A DNA stretch of 64,000 nucleotides from the NCBI GenBank assembly GCA_954871525.1, contig OX940864.1, forward strand, positions 9,542,001 to 9,606,000, in the 5' to 3' direction. This DNA is from Parietaria judaica. Its lineage: Eukaryota; Streptophyta; Magnoliopsida; Rosales; Urticaceae. The notes under the pieces were generated by a model that was given only the letters and a program-made list of their open reading frames with translations, ran no database searches and had not been told where the DNA came from. Of this stretch, positions 37,734 through 49,063 are shown piece by piece (position 1 is the stretch's first letter; each line of letters starts with the position of its first letter). Made by a program: the position numbers and the translations under genes.

Positions 37734-38413
37734 CAGTAGAACCTCTATAAATTAATACTCGATAAATTAATAGTCGCGATTAAATAATATTTTTGGTCGG
37801 TCCCGACTCGGGTCTAACTAGCTAAATTAATAATTCGCTAAATTTATAAGATAATAATTTTTTTAAAAAGTATATAGGTCCCAAGTGATATATAAATTAA
37901 TAATTCAATATAAAAAATTACATAAATAATTGTAAAATCACTATAAATAAAATATAACATAAATAACTATGAAATCACATAGAGTAAAAAGATAGCATTA
38001 CATCACTAATCATGTAGTCTTCTTAAAATATGTTTCGTTAGTAATTTGTTTCTTCTTGAAATTAATGTCCTCTTGAACTTCATCTCTACGCTTCCGAAGA
38101 GCATCAAAGGTCGGCTATCATATTCTCATGTTGAGCTCTTTAATATTTCAGACATTGGTACTCTAATAAAATCTTTTTAAATCATATTAATCTCTCTTGA
38201 TATTCTTAATATTGATACTTTAATATTCTCGATATAATAAATTGAAATAATTTTTTGTTAGTAAAGATGTTTATATAATTATAGCTGATTAATAAAATTT
38301 TTCTTCACTTAATGTATAAATTAATAAATTATTAATTTATATGTTAATTAATAATCCGATAAGATAATATTTTTTGCCGGTCCCAACAGTATTAATTTAT
38401 AGAGGTTCTACTG
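37734..38413. mobile_element. Emigrant-type (pogo, Tc1/mariner) TIR element
   Basis: 680 bp with perfect terminal repeats of about 26 bp starting CAGTAGAACCTCTATAAATT, flanked by TA on both sides. The terminus closely matches that of the plant Emigrant/Lemi pogo-like family, and TA is the usual Tc1/mariner target. It holds a short relic of transposase (38010-38102) and is otherwise decayed. Confidence 0.88.
38010..38102 (-). pseudogene. Pogo-like transposase C-terminal relic
   Basis: A 31-codon frame reading RKRRDEVQEDINFKKKQIT and ending YFKKTT before a stop. The KKKQ-T...FFKK type ending resembles plant pogo/Tigger-like transposase C-termini. The catalytic part is absent, so it is a non-functional fragment. 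Confidence 0.55.
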
Positions 38414-38415
38414 TA

Positions 38416-39514
38416 TATAGAGATTTTCCAATCTATTATCTATAAGTCATATGATAAAGAGACTTGAGATGACTGGTTAAAGGAATAATTAATGATAGCA
38501 TAAGATTGGAAAAGATTTGGTTTTAGATATACATGCGCGTCATACATTTATGATTATATATTTAAGTTATTAGGTTTAATACAAACTTTTGGGCCAATAT
38601 TATTTAATGTGACCAACCAATTAATTGACTTAAAAATTTAGGTCCACCATGCTCACATGTTATAATATTATTTGAAGGATTATAATTTTTGGTTGACATA
38701 AGCCGGATCAACAAATATTTTGAGTTGCTTTTCAACAAAAGTCAAATGTTATTTTATTTTTTTGCTTCTATTTATCACCTCTTTTATGATATTAGTTTAT
38801 ATATATTTATATTTATAATAATACATATACAAATTATTGAAATATATCAACACATAGAAGAATATAATTGATATATAGTGCATTCACATGATAATAATTA
38901 GCTATATTAATTCAAAATTCATATGTAATACATATTTTACAAGATAAAAAAAATCCTACAACATTATATCAAATAAACAAAACCCGATTGAGAAGCATTG
39001 TTCAATTGTCCTCGACTGGTTTGGTAACGGAGTATAAGGAGTTTCAGTTTACCGACAATCTTTGAAGTGTAATATAGTATGCGGTCGCACCGTCCTATCA
39101 TAAGAAGTTATCACCAAACAAACTTCAAGCACATATAGACGAGGATAATCAAGTTTTGAAGAGATATATCACATGTCTTAATAAGAAAATAATATCATAA
39201 ATTTGTAAAAACAAATCAAATTCTTACTGGAAGATGGGATTTTAGAAGGATCTTGATAGATTATGTTAGGATTGATGTGAAAAAATTAAATAAAATATGA
39301 AGTTTTCTAGTTAAAGAACAAATTTGAGAGAGAGAAAAAAAGTGTTAAAAGAACGATTCTTATATAAAATAATAAATAAACTCGCACTTATAAAAAAATA
39401 CCGCAATTATACCAGTCTGACCATGTTTTTAAAATCTTGACACGAGCATATTAAACGAGGGATTAATACAGGCAAAAGTACTTTGAAGTACACAAAATTC
39501 CACGATATTTTTCT
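38416..39514. other. AT-rich intergenic DNA
   Basis: No gene or element boundary was recognised. Confidence 0.5.
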
Positions 39515-39920
39515 AATCTTATTTTATCGTGGTAAAAGTACCAAAAATAACTTTTTCCCATGTAAATGTAAGCTACACGCGGCTTCCATTGTGGTTTATC
39601 GGTCAAATGTCACTTGTCACATTTTTTAGCATCACCGACAATGGAGTTAATAATAACACCGATGTCGTTGATGCTAATCCCGAAGTTGGATTACAGTGGT
39701 CTTACGCAAGATATAGGGTTTGACGTTTACGAAAACAACATCAAAGTCGGAGATGCTAACTCTAAATGTGGGGTTACAAACTCCGACTTCAGGATTGGCA
39801 TCTTCACATTTGGAAAAAAGTGAAATATGTGGTCGTGTAAAAAGGTAACAAGTGGCATTTGACTGATAAATCATAAAAGAAGTTACGTGAAACTTACGCT
39901 TATACTAAGATAAAACAAGA
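39515..39920. mobile_element. Inverted-repeat element, MULE-like, degraded
   Basis: The sequences around 39515-39630 and 39835-39920 pair imperfectly (CTTATTTTATCGTGGTAAAA against a diverged counterpart; TTATCGGTCAAATGTCACTT against another). The middle has a repeated 'gatgctaa ... cgaagt' type sequence and a 69-codon frame that matches nothing. Exact ends and target duplication are unclear. Confidence 0.45.
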
Positions 39921-40342
39921 GTAAGAATATGTTGTAGAATTTTGAATACGTTGAGATATTTTGCTTGTATTGACATACTTTAAGTTCTACCATGCACGCT
40001 TCGCACGTATACCCGCACATGTGTGTATATTTAGACGTTATATATATATATATATGTGTGTATATATATATTATTGGGATCAAATAAATGAAAAATTGAA
40101 ATGATAGAAACAAAAAGACAGCATCCCGAGAATGATATATATATCGGTTCTCTAACCGAGGATATATATACACACGGTTATACACAATCCTTAGAGTTTC
40201 AAAGTGGCGGACGTGGGGTCAGAAATGATAATGGACATTGTGAAATGATAAACATGAAAGGTCTATAATGGAGTGGACAAACTCTGCTCAATCAACACTC
40301 TTTTGTTTCTTTGTAATCCTTCTCAACATCTGCCCTAGCCCA

Positions 40343-40344
<2 letters not shown>
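39921..40344. other. AT-rich spacer
   Basis: No coding gene. It contains short TA/TG repeats around 40040-40070 and 40130-40170. Confidence 0.45.

Positions 40345-40392
<48 letters not shown>
40345..40392. repeat. (AT)n microsatellite
   Basis: About 24 AT units directly adjoining the foldback MITE at 40398; the MITE probably inserted into this tract. Confidence 0.9.
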
Positions 40393-40397
<5 letters not shown>

Positions 40398-40867
40398 GGG
40401 TTAATGACGGTAAAAATACCCAAAAATTTGGTCAAAGAACCCCTCGTGAACCTAATGTCTAAAAATAGTGGCAAAAATACCCAAAGTCGCATTTGGGGAG
40501 TTGACCACTCCATTCTCGTAACGCCGTTAATTTACCCGTTAACTCTGGCCACGTGGACAAACGTGGCTTGCTGACATAATAATTTTTAACACGTGGACGA
40601 GCCCACATCAGCCTCGTTTACGACAAAACAACGAATTAAACCCCTAACTAATACTATTTAATTCAACTAATTGAACTCCTAGTGATTACACTTAACAAAA
40701 CAGATTTGTCCACGTGGCCAGAGTTAACGGGTAAGTTAACGGCGTCACGAGAATGGAGCGGTCGACTCTCGAAATGCGACTTTGGGTATTTTTGCCACCA
40801 CTTTTAAACTTTGGATACACGAGGGGTTCTTTGACCAAACTTTGGATATTTTTGCCATCATTAACCC
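40398..40867. mobile_element. Foldback MULE-type MITE, copy 3
   Basis: 470 bp beginning GGGTTAATGACGGTAAAAAT with a matching inverted end, the same family as copies at 166 and 35633. Insertion into an AT repeat makes the 9-bp duplication ambiguous. It is non-coding. Confidence 0.88.
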
Positions 40868-40913
40868 TATATATATATATGATATTTATAGCTCCCTAGC
40901 TCTACCATATACA

Positions 40914-41016
40914 AGTGGGTACTAGGATAGCCTAGTGGTAATTCCACACTACCTCCAAAGTGGAGGTCGTGGGGGGTTCGATCCCCACACGCAGCAAAGC
41001 TGCCTTCAAAAAAAAA
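40914..41016 (+). mobile_element. tRNA-derived SINE with target duplication
   Basis: A 103-bp element with an RNA polymerase III A box TAGCCTAGTGG (40928-40938) and B box GGTTCGATCCC (40975-40985), ending in an A run. Perfect direct repeats AGCTCTACCATATACA flank it (40898-40913 and 41016-41031, with the first A shared with the tail). These are the marks of LINE-assisted retroposition of a short tRNA-derived SINE. The 5' and 3' ends do not form an acceptor stem, so it is not a working tRNA gene. Confidence 0.9.
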
Positions 41017-41169
41017 GCTCTACCATATACATCATAGATTATCACATATATATTTGAAGCTTGGAAGCTTAATATACACGGAATTATTATAGAAACCCAA
41101 GAGACAGTAATTGACAGACATATGTACCGATGACACTTTACACTATTTCACGTGATTTATGTAATAAAA

Positions 41170-42529
41170 AAATTCGTGAAATGCCCAAAAATCACCTAAG
41201 GTTTATACTTTCAATTAATTCATTTGTCCCCATTTTAAATAAATTTTGGATCATAATAACCCTGATCTTTTTTTTTCGTTTATTAATTATTTATTATATA
41301 TTTTAATTTCGAATTTATATTTTCCTAAAATTATGGTTGAATTCTTCCCATTTATATGAGATTTTCAATTCATTTGTTACTTCGACCTAAAATTTTAAAA
41401 TCTTCTCTCACTCCCTTCTTTCTCTCTCCTCACTCACGCACGACTCTCGCTCGTTTTCTCTCTCCTTCGCCGGAGTTCGTTGCCGGAAATCACCTATCTC
41501 CTCGCCTCTTCAGCCATCATCGCCGCATTAGTCTGTCGCGTCGTCACATTCCTCTCTCGCTCCGGCGCCGCTGTCGCCGTCGAATTTCGGAGCATTCATC
41601 GGCTGCGGATGAGCAACGGTGATGTCGACAACCCATCTTAGGGCGGGGCAGGTGAGCAGCAGGGAGAAGGCTACAAAGGCGGCGCTGAAAACAACAACGT
41701 CACCGGAGTGTTCATCATCGGCGGCTGCGGAGGAGGCGCTTTCAGGAAGGATTGTACAGATCTGGGCACGACAGGGACCGCACGTCGGCGCCGCTGAATC
41801 TCGTGAACGACGTCGCCAGAGCGTCCGTCCGTCGTCCGACTCGTTGTGTCGCGCGCTGTAAATTTATTTACAGTTCTAACATGTTCAACAGGTTCATATA
41901 TTTACAGTTTAAAGGAATATATATTTGGTATTGGTATATATATTTATAGTTTAAATTTGGTATTTGTATTGGTATATATATTTACAGTTTTTGGTATTGG
42001 TATATATATATTTACAGTTTTGTAAATATATTTACGGTTTCATATTTGTAATTACACTTACCATTACAATTTCATATGTGTAGTTACATTTTTGTTTTTA
42101 TAGTTACGGATTCGTATCTATAGTTACAAAATTAACTTCGTAAATATTTTACAATCTTCGTATATATAATTACAATTTCATTCTTATATTGAAATTTCGT
42201 ACCTATATTTATAGTTTTATAACTACAGCTTTATTAAAATTTTGTAAATTTATTTACTGTAAATACAGAATCGTAAATATAGTGACGTATATATAGAATC
42301 GTAAATATAGTTACATAAATATAATTACAAGTTCGTAAAAATGCAGAGAAATAATTTGAAATTTTGTTTTTAAAATATTGATTAATAAGGGAGAAAATTT
42401 CGAAATTAATACTGATTAATAGGGACCAAAAAATCAAAAACAGGATTTGTTACAAACGTTAAAATAGGGAAGAATAATTCAAGTAATATTTGTTTAATCC
42501 TAAAAGTAGGAAATACTTATTTTAATTTA
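41170..42529. mobile_element. Possible gene-carrying MULE-like block
   Basis: A GC-rich segment (41400-41865) with a C/T-rich, 5'UTR-like left part and open frames (41356-41622 and 41619-41861) that resemble no known family. It is followed by AT-rich sequence repeating TATATTTACAGTTT-like motifs (41867-42340). The left flank (about 41190-41250) pairs imperfectly with about 42440-42500, suggesting terminal arms. The outer limit is uncertain because another element begins at 42530; sequence at 44200-44330 could be the true right end. Confidence 0.4.
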
Positions 42530-44115
42530 GGGAAATTACGGCAAAAATACACAATCTTTGGTCAACATGCCTCTCGTGTACCCAACCTTTAAAACTGGCG
42601 GCAAAAATACCCAACGTGCATTGACCGTGACTTTGGCATGAAAACGTTAATTTTTCCGTTAACATCCACCATGTGGCCGTTAGCGGCAAAAATACCCAAA
42701 CTTTTTTTTTGAAAAAAATAATTTTTTATTTTTTTAATTTATATTTTTTTTCTTTACTTGATTAGTGATAATTACTTGAATTCCAAATACATGGAATAAC
42801 ACAAAAATTAGTCAAAACATCAATTGATTTCTTAATGTGCTTGTATAATCTACATTTGCTGATAAAAATCTTATTATTATGAGAAATTTTAAACCTGCCC
42901 TCCTCACGCGCCCTTAGAAGGGTTTACGTCAGCCTGATGACGTCAGCAGAGGCGCGCGCACGTGAAGTAGCGCGTCTGGCACAAACGCCCAGCGTGAGGG
43001 CGCGTCTGGCCTCCGATGAGGACGCGGTTTGCGGCGTTGGATCGGCCTCTGATGAGGGCTTTTTTGGACAATGACTTTAAGTGGGTTCTCATTGTGTTTC
43101 ATAGCTTCCTTTGGCACTATTCATGTTTCTTGGCAGGGGTATTTAAGGGTATAAATTTTAATGGGATCCCAAGGGAGGTCTTTCAGCCAATTATTACTAA
43201 TCAAGTCCTATTGATTATTGATAATATTTTTTTACCGGCATATATTCTTAAGCCATTTTTTTTCAATACAGAGACATTAATTGACTGTATTAATTCGATC
43301 TAAAACGGTCAATTACCAATGAAAATGGTAATGGTGAAGATGTTAATTCGGTTCATACTTAGAATTTTGAAGCAATGTGAAGACATTAACTCGGCTAATT
43401 AACGTCTCTAAAAGTATCCCCGATAACAAAATAAGACTTCAAAGTATGTTCCGAGCAAAAAAAGACATAAAAATATAAGTAATGGTCATAACTTGAGAAT
43501 ATATGCGTGTAGAGTTTCACACACACACACACATATATATATATACATATTATATAATATTTCTATGAGATGTCATGCTATATATTTGGATAGTCAAATG
43601 TAACAAAAACAATTTGTTTGAAGTTTGACTGTCAACCTTAAATTAACTATGTAATTGTTTTATTCATGATTAGGTTTAGTCGGCAAATTAGCCAGCAAAT
43701 TAATATACAATTGATAATTGATATCATGATCGACTTTTGTGTAATGCTATGTTTAAAATTTCTCATAATAATAAGATTTTTATTAGCAAATGTAGCTTAT
43801 ACAAGCACATTAAGAAATCAATTGATGTTTTGACTAACTTTTGTGTTATTCCATGTATTTGAAATTCAAGTAATTATCACTAATCAAGTAAAGAAAAAAA
43901 TATAAATTTAAAAAATTAAAAATGATTTTTTTTCAAAAAAAAGTTTGGGTATTTTTGCCGCTAACAGCCACATGGCGGATGTTAACGAAAAAATTAACGT
44001 TTTCATGCCAAAGTCACGGTCAACGCACGTTGGGTATTTTTGCCGCCAGTTTTAAAGGTTGGGTACACGGGAGGCATGTTGACCAAAGGTTGGGTATTTT
44101 TGCCGTAATTTTCCC
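42530..44115. mobile_element. Long-arm MULE, 365-bp arms around unrelated DNA
   Basis: 1586 bp. Left arm 42530-42894 and right arm 43751-44115 are both 365 bp and are near-perfect inverted copies. Ends read GGGAAATTACGGCAAAAATA. A perfect 9-bp duplication TTTAATTTA flanks it (42521-42529 and 44116-44124), the Mutator signature. The 856-bp interior has no transposase; its left third is GC-rich (42900-43060). A 95-codon frame at 43016-43303 matches nothing recognisable. It is non-autonomous and possibly carries captured host DNA. Confidence 0.9.
43016..43303 (+). other. Unrecognised open frame inside the MULE
   Basis: 95 codons with a hydrophobic middle (FHSFLWHYSCFLAGVFKG). The composition is GC-rich only at the start. 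No homology is recalled, and no intron or regulatory signals were seen. It may be captured coding DNA or chance. Confidence 0.2.
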
Positions 44116-44124
44116 TTTAATTTA

Positions 44125-47100
44125 TTTAGTTTGCTACATTGAGGAAAAAAATTATTTTTTATTTTTAATTAAAAAAACGAAATTAAGATTAATGTGAGTT
44201 AATTGGAAGGGCATATTAGTCCATATTTAAATTTGTTGGTAGTTATGATTACCATAATTAGAAATAGGCATTTTTTTTAAACCCCGAGTCACAAATGGGT
44301 ATTTCTCTCATTTACCCTTTATGTAATTGTCCTAAATTTTTCGTGTTTATAAATTTTAGACGTCATTATACATTGTGTATCACAAAGAAAGAGAATGTAA
44401 GCGGGCTGCCAATTTACCTTCAGTAGGGCTTCCCATACGGGTCATGTCCGCGCCTACCCGTACCCAAATCAACCCCGAGCGTGGGTGGCCCGAGGGCACC
44501 GAAACCGGAACCGGTATCTAACTAAAAGAAAAAGAGTGATGGTGCATGTTGGGTGGGACCCACAGGTGGAGAGTAGTATTGCAAATGTGGACTACGTGTG
44601 GTGACAGCCAACAAAAGGTGATGTCAGGGAATCTCTCATACCAACCAACTATACAATACAACACATTATCTCCTTTTGTGCTGCCCATTTTTGTGATTAC
44701 AATTACAAGTTTCTAACAGAACCTTCTTAATTCTTTTATATATATATATATATATATAATTTTGATTAAAAAAAAGGTGGTTTTGTGTCTCAATACCATT
44801 TTATTTTGGTCTATTTATAACAATAGAAGTGAAGTAACAAGAAATTCGAAGTGGAACGTGTCAAAGCAGTTCAAAAGATCGGGAATACATGACGAGTATC
44901 ATTGGTTAATTGCTTGTTTACAGTTGTCCGAACTCCGAACATTATTTTTATTAACTATTATCAGGTTCGGCCTAATAATTTTCGAAGCTTTGCACGGAAT
45001 GGAATGGATTATTGAACAAATCTTTTTAAAATTAATTATATGAATATAACTAATATTCATGGGTATGTAATTATTTTGTGAAAAAAGGTGCATGGACCTC
45101 ATTGATAATGATAATGATAATGTGCAAGTTACATATATAAATGTGGCCCTAACATGTACATAGTCACATGGAGAGACTTAATTTTAATTGAAATTAGTGA
45201 CAACATATTCATTTATACGATAGATTTCATGTCACGTCCATTTCATAGAATATTTCCAATTAATATTCATCTTGATACTTCATATTATGTGAATAGTACG
45301 AGCAAATGTTTCTACCTAATGTATTGGCGTCCTCGTCAGTGAATATATATGAATGAGCAAAATAAATGAAAAGATAATAATATATATAGAGCTTAGAATA
45401 TAAGCTGAGGTAAATATATACATATAAACTATTTATTCAATATTTAATGATTGAATAAATAAAGAGAGAGTATGTAGTATAAAGATTTTGATCAAATTCC
45501 ATTTTAAAATCATTACAGTAAACTGAAACTTCAGTAAAATTTACCATTATGATGCATAATTTTTTAATTGGAAAAATATATTGTTTACAAAAATTAGGTG
45601 ACTGAGTCATGTGGTAGTTGACTTCTCCATTTGATTCTATGAAAATAAAATATATGAACAACTAAATTGGATAATATTTCTTAATTATACACAGTATTAA
45701 TAATGCTAGAGATCTTGATCCACGTATGTATATCTAATAAAATATGCTCGCTTGGTACAAATTTCGTTGTTCGTTGTTTTGTTCGAAGCATCGAATCAAC
45801 AACAATAGATTAGAGATTCTAAATAGAATTGCATTTCACGAATATGTTTTAATATCAATATGTTTTAATCCTCTAATAACTTAATATATATTTCTAAATA
45901 ATGAGTTAACTGTTAAAGTAATCTTGTAAATATCGGACTCACATATTTATTATATATATATATAAAAAAAAAAGGATTAAAACCGGAACTAACATTCTTG
46001 TGTATGTCACGGACTTGGGTCATGGCTTTGGAGCAATCACAAGAGCAAATAGTGAACATTGCGGTACTCTTAGCATATTTTGACGGTCTTTTTTTCTTTT
46101 TTTTTTAGTTTCATTTTTATGATCCAATCTTTTCATGGTCTAACATTTTTTAATATAAATGCATTTTCCTTCGCATTCATATCAATCTAATTTTTATACT
46201 TTATTTCATCAATATATGTTATAAAAAAATTACATTATATTTAAATAAAACACCATAACAACATTTTAAATTAAGTATATTGAAATTTAAATTTATAAAT
46301 TTAAATTTTTTATTTTTTGATTAAAAAAAATTCCCGTTCTTGTTTTTAAGTTAAAATAATATTTAATAGTGAGTTAGTGAAGAAGTAAAATAGTTCCTTT
46401 ACGGCTATTTTACTCAATGAAAATAAAATTTTATCTTGATCAATTAATTGCTTATGCTTTAATTTTGCTATGATGATCAATGGAATTGGCGTGTCATAAA
46501 TAATATATATTTATATAATTTTAAATACTACTTAATTACTGTATAGTCTTCTAGTAGGTTTTTATTTTTATTTTTGATGGAGTCTTCTAGTAGTTGTAGT
46601 TTGCATAGCATGGAAAATAGGGATGATTTTTGGTCATGATTCTGTTCACATATTTGGGTCCTTGCATTCAATCAAGGAAAGGGGAAAAAGAAGAAGAAAT
46701 TAACAAAATATGGTCCAAATTGGCCCACAAAATTGGACATTTTTTCATATATATTTTCTTTTTTGCTTTTATCCTTTACAATCTTTTTTATCACGTGCTT
46801 GATTTTTGTCACAAAAGTCCATCCTTGGTATAGTAGTACAAGTACTAGTGAGAAACACAAGATATGGAAAAGATTATGAAAATTATCAAATAATGACATT
46901 TTGTCATTAGGTCAATCAATTAACCAATGAGAGCTTCATTTATTTAATCATAAAATCATTTATATAACTTGTTTATATTTATTATTGGTTCTTTATTTTC
47001 ATTCACATGCTCTTATTGCATGGAAACAGCATGGATTTTTTTTTTTTTTTTTTTGTTACTTTTATTTATAATAGATCATTTGTGGAGAAGTCAGTTGAGA

Positions 47101-47376
47101 GGTTTCTTTTAGTATCAGTTGGAATAATTAAATTTAGGTGGATTGTTGACTTTTAGTCTAATGAAGTGAATACTATTAAATGAGTCATAAGCTTCAACTA
47201 TTAAATGACACAAATAGAAAATTCGATGGTAAAACTAATCTGTCATTTAACGGATTAAAAAGTTCATCGTATTGAGACTTGAGAACATTGATTCTTCTTC
47301 TTTTATTTACATATTAAGGTTTTATCCTAGTGCTGTGTAAATATGGAACAATGGTAATGCTGAATTTCGTTTTTTA
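44125..47376. other. Intergenic DNA without a supported gene
   Basis: Mostly AT-rich. A GC-richer patch at 44395-44640 has motifs such as GGTGGGACCCACAGG and CTACGTGTGGTGACA that look promoter-like, but no coding frame follows. A short (TA)n tract lies at about 44739-44759. Confidence 0.45.
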
Positions 47377-47911
47377 GGGAGCTTAAGATAACTAGCCATA
47401 TCAACGTTTTAAAATTGGTAAAATAGCCATTGTTTGGTTAATTTTGTGTCATAGCCAATAAACCACATTAACTGATATAAAATGATTTATCTACCCTTAT
47501 TATTATTAATAATTAATATTAAAATTCGAATTAACAAAATTATTTAAAATTTATTTTAATAATTAATACGAATTTATTTTAAATTTTTTAATAATTAACA
47601 GAATAATATATTAGGAAACAAATATTTGAATTTCAAATTTCAAATTAAATTTCAAATTTAAATATAAAAAATGTTTTGCACTTTTTAAAATAGAAATTCA
47701 AATTTATAAAGTAACATTAATTCGAATTAACCATAATAATAATTTGAAACAATTTGAATTAAAAAACATTAACCAAATTAACCATTCGATTTAACATACT
47801 TTTACACGAATAAATACAAATAAACCAATTAACATACATTTACAATTCGAATTAAAATACATTTACACGATTTAACATACATTTACAATTCGCATTAATA
47901 TACATTTACAC

Positions 47912-48052
47912 GATCGTGATCATCCGGCGTTCCTCCGTGATCCTCCATTGAGGATCGTCGAGATCCTCCGAGTCGTTGGGAATGACGTGGTGGTTGTCGT
48001 TGACGGATTCCACGACTCTTCCGCCGGCGACGAAGCGGCCTTCCATTTTCAT
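47912..48052 (-). pseudogene. Captured 5' coding fragment of an unknown gene
   Basis: On the - strand a plant-style leader motif (AACCCTAG-type) precedes an ATG and 47 codons starting MKMEGRFVAGGRVVESV and including LDDPQWRITEERR. The GC content drops sharply at the left limit, so the captured piece ends there. The source gene was not recognised. It lies downstream of the SEC15B piece on the same strand. Confidence 0.5.
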
Positions 48053-48262
48053 CAAACCCTAGATCCAACATAAGTTAATAAAAAACCTAGTTTATTGAGA
48101 AAAAATCGTGACCGCTGCAACTTCCAAACAAGGAAGAAAAATAAACTCTGATTGAATCAAAGAATAAAAAATATTTATTTCCAAAAAATATTAAGACGAA
48201 GAGAACAAGAAAGGTTTTGGTTAATGCAGGAAAGAGTGGTCCAAAGGCTTCTGTATTTCTCT

Positions 48263-48726
48263 CTAGATGTGAGACCAGATCTCGGGGATCTTGCGATCCA
48301 GCCTCCGCCGCGGCGTCATGGATGGTGTGTCACCGAGGAAGCCGGATTCTACAGCGTCGATGCTCCTTAGCGCCATGTAGAACTCCTCGGCCTGGATATG
48401 CCCATTGGCCCGCACGCAGAGATCGGCGAAGCCCGCGCAGGCCGCGGCGGAGGCGAGCGCGAGATCGATGTTGCGAGAGACAGTGCGGGACTCGACGAGC
48501 GTGTCGAGGGAGGAGAGGAGGGGAAGCCCGACGGACTGGAGGCGGGAGTTGGAGTCGGAGAGCACGGATTTGAGCAAATCGACGCCGGAGAGGAGCGATC
48601 GGAAGTCGTCAACGGCGCAGGATGAAGTCCTGGTAGTGAGCTCTGCAGACCTCTTCGATGTCGGCCTCCTTGGAGCGCGCGAAGTGGCGGAGGCTGTGGA
48701 GGAGGGACTCGGGCTTGCTGGCGGCG
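48263..48726 (-). pseudogene. SEC15B: Captured, broken exocyst SEC15B fragment
   Basis: The - strand encodes the N-terminal part of exocyst subunit SEC15B in two frames: first SKPESLLHSLRHFARSKEAD and EEVCRAHYQDFI (about 48725-48622), then VDDFRSLLSGVDLLKSVLS through FYMALRSIDAVESGF to IPEIWSHI (about 48617-48263). A small indel near 48620 shifts the frame, and a stop codon ends it at 48263 where the family normally continues. SEC15 is a subunit of the plasma-membrane vesicle-tethering complex, usually about 800 aa; here only some 150 residues remain. It is a transduplicated fragment, not a gene. Confidence 0.8.
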
Positions 48727-49063
48727 AATCAGAAAGAGAGAGGTTGAGAGAGATAGAGAGAGATAAATTAGGGTTGAATAAGCCAACCAATAAATTAGGC
48801 ATTTAATACCTAAAAATCTGCACAAATAATATATCTTGTTAATAATAAAAACGAAAAAATAATTAAATAAAAATTCAATACCATTCCATAATCATTAATA
48901 TTAATCGACAAATATTATTGTTAGGGGTAGAATAGGTATATAAATATGGGAGGAAAACGCCACATCATATAATTTGGCTATTTTGGAAATTATAATCACA
49001 CGTTTGATAAAACACAATTTAAACGTAGTAAGGAGGCTATTAGCTATAATTTCTCTTTTTTTT

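Larger units (their letters stand above)
47377..49054. mobile_element. Pack-MULE-like element with two captured gene pieces
   Basis: About 1.68 kb. The ends pair imperfectly (GGGAGCTTAAGATAACTAGC against a diverged counterpart), and further inside AAAATAGCCA and CTACCC-type strings recur in inverted order. Flanking 9-mers (47368-47376 and 49055-49063) match at 7 of 9. The GC-rich interior holds a SEC15B-like fragment (48263-48726) and a second gene start (47912-48052), both on the - strand, inside AT-rich arms. Captured host exons inside long inverted ends define Pack-MULEs. Confidence 0.7.

Noticed and set aside
40914..41016. Functional tRNA gene
   Set aside because: A and B boxes are present, but no acceptor stem forms, and the A tail plus perfect target duplication show a SINE.
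48263..48802. Intact SEC15B-related gene
   Set aside because: Only a short N-terminal part is present, with a frame change near 48620 and a premature stop.
48217..48806. + strand frames opposite the SEC15B piece
   Set aside because: Arg/Glu-rich shadows of the captured SEC15B fragment on the - strand.
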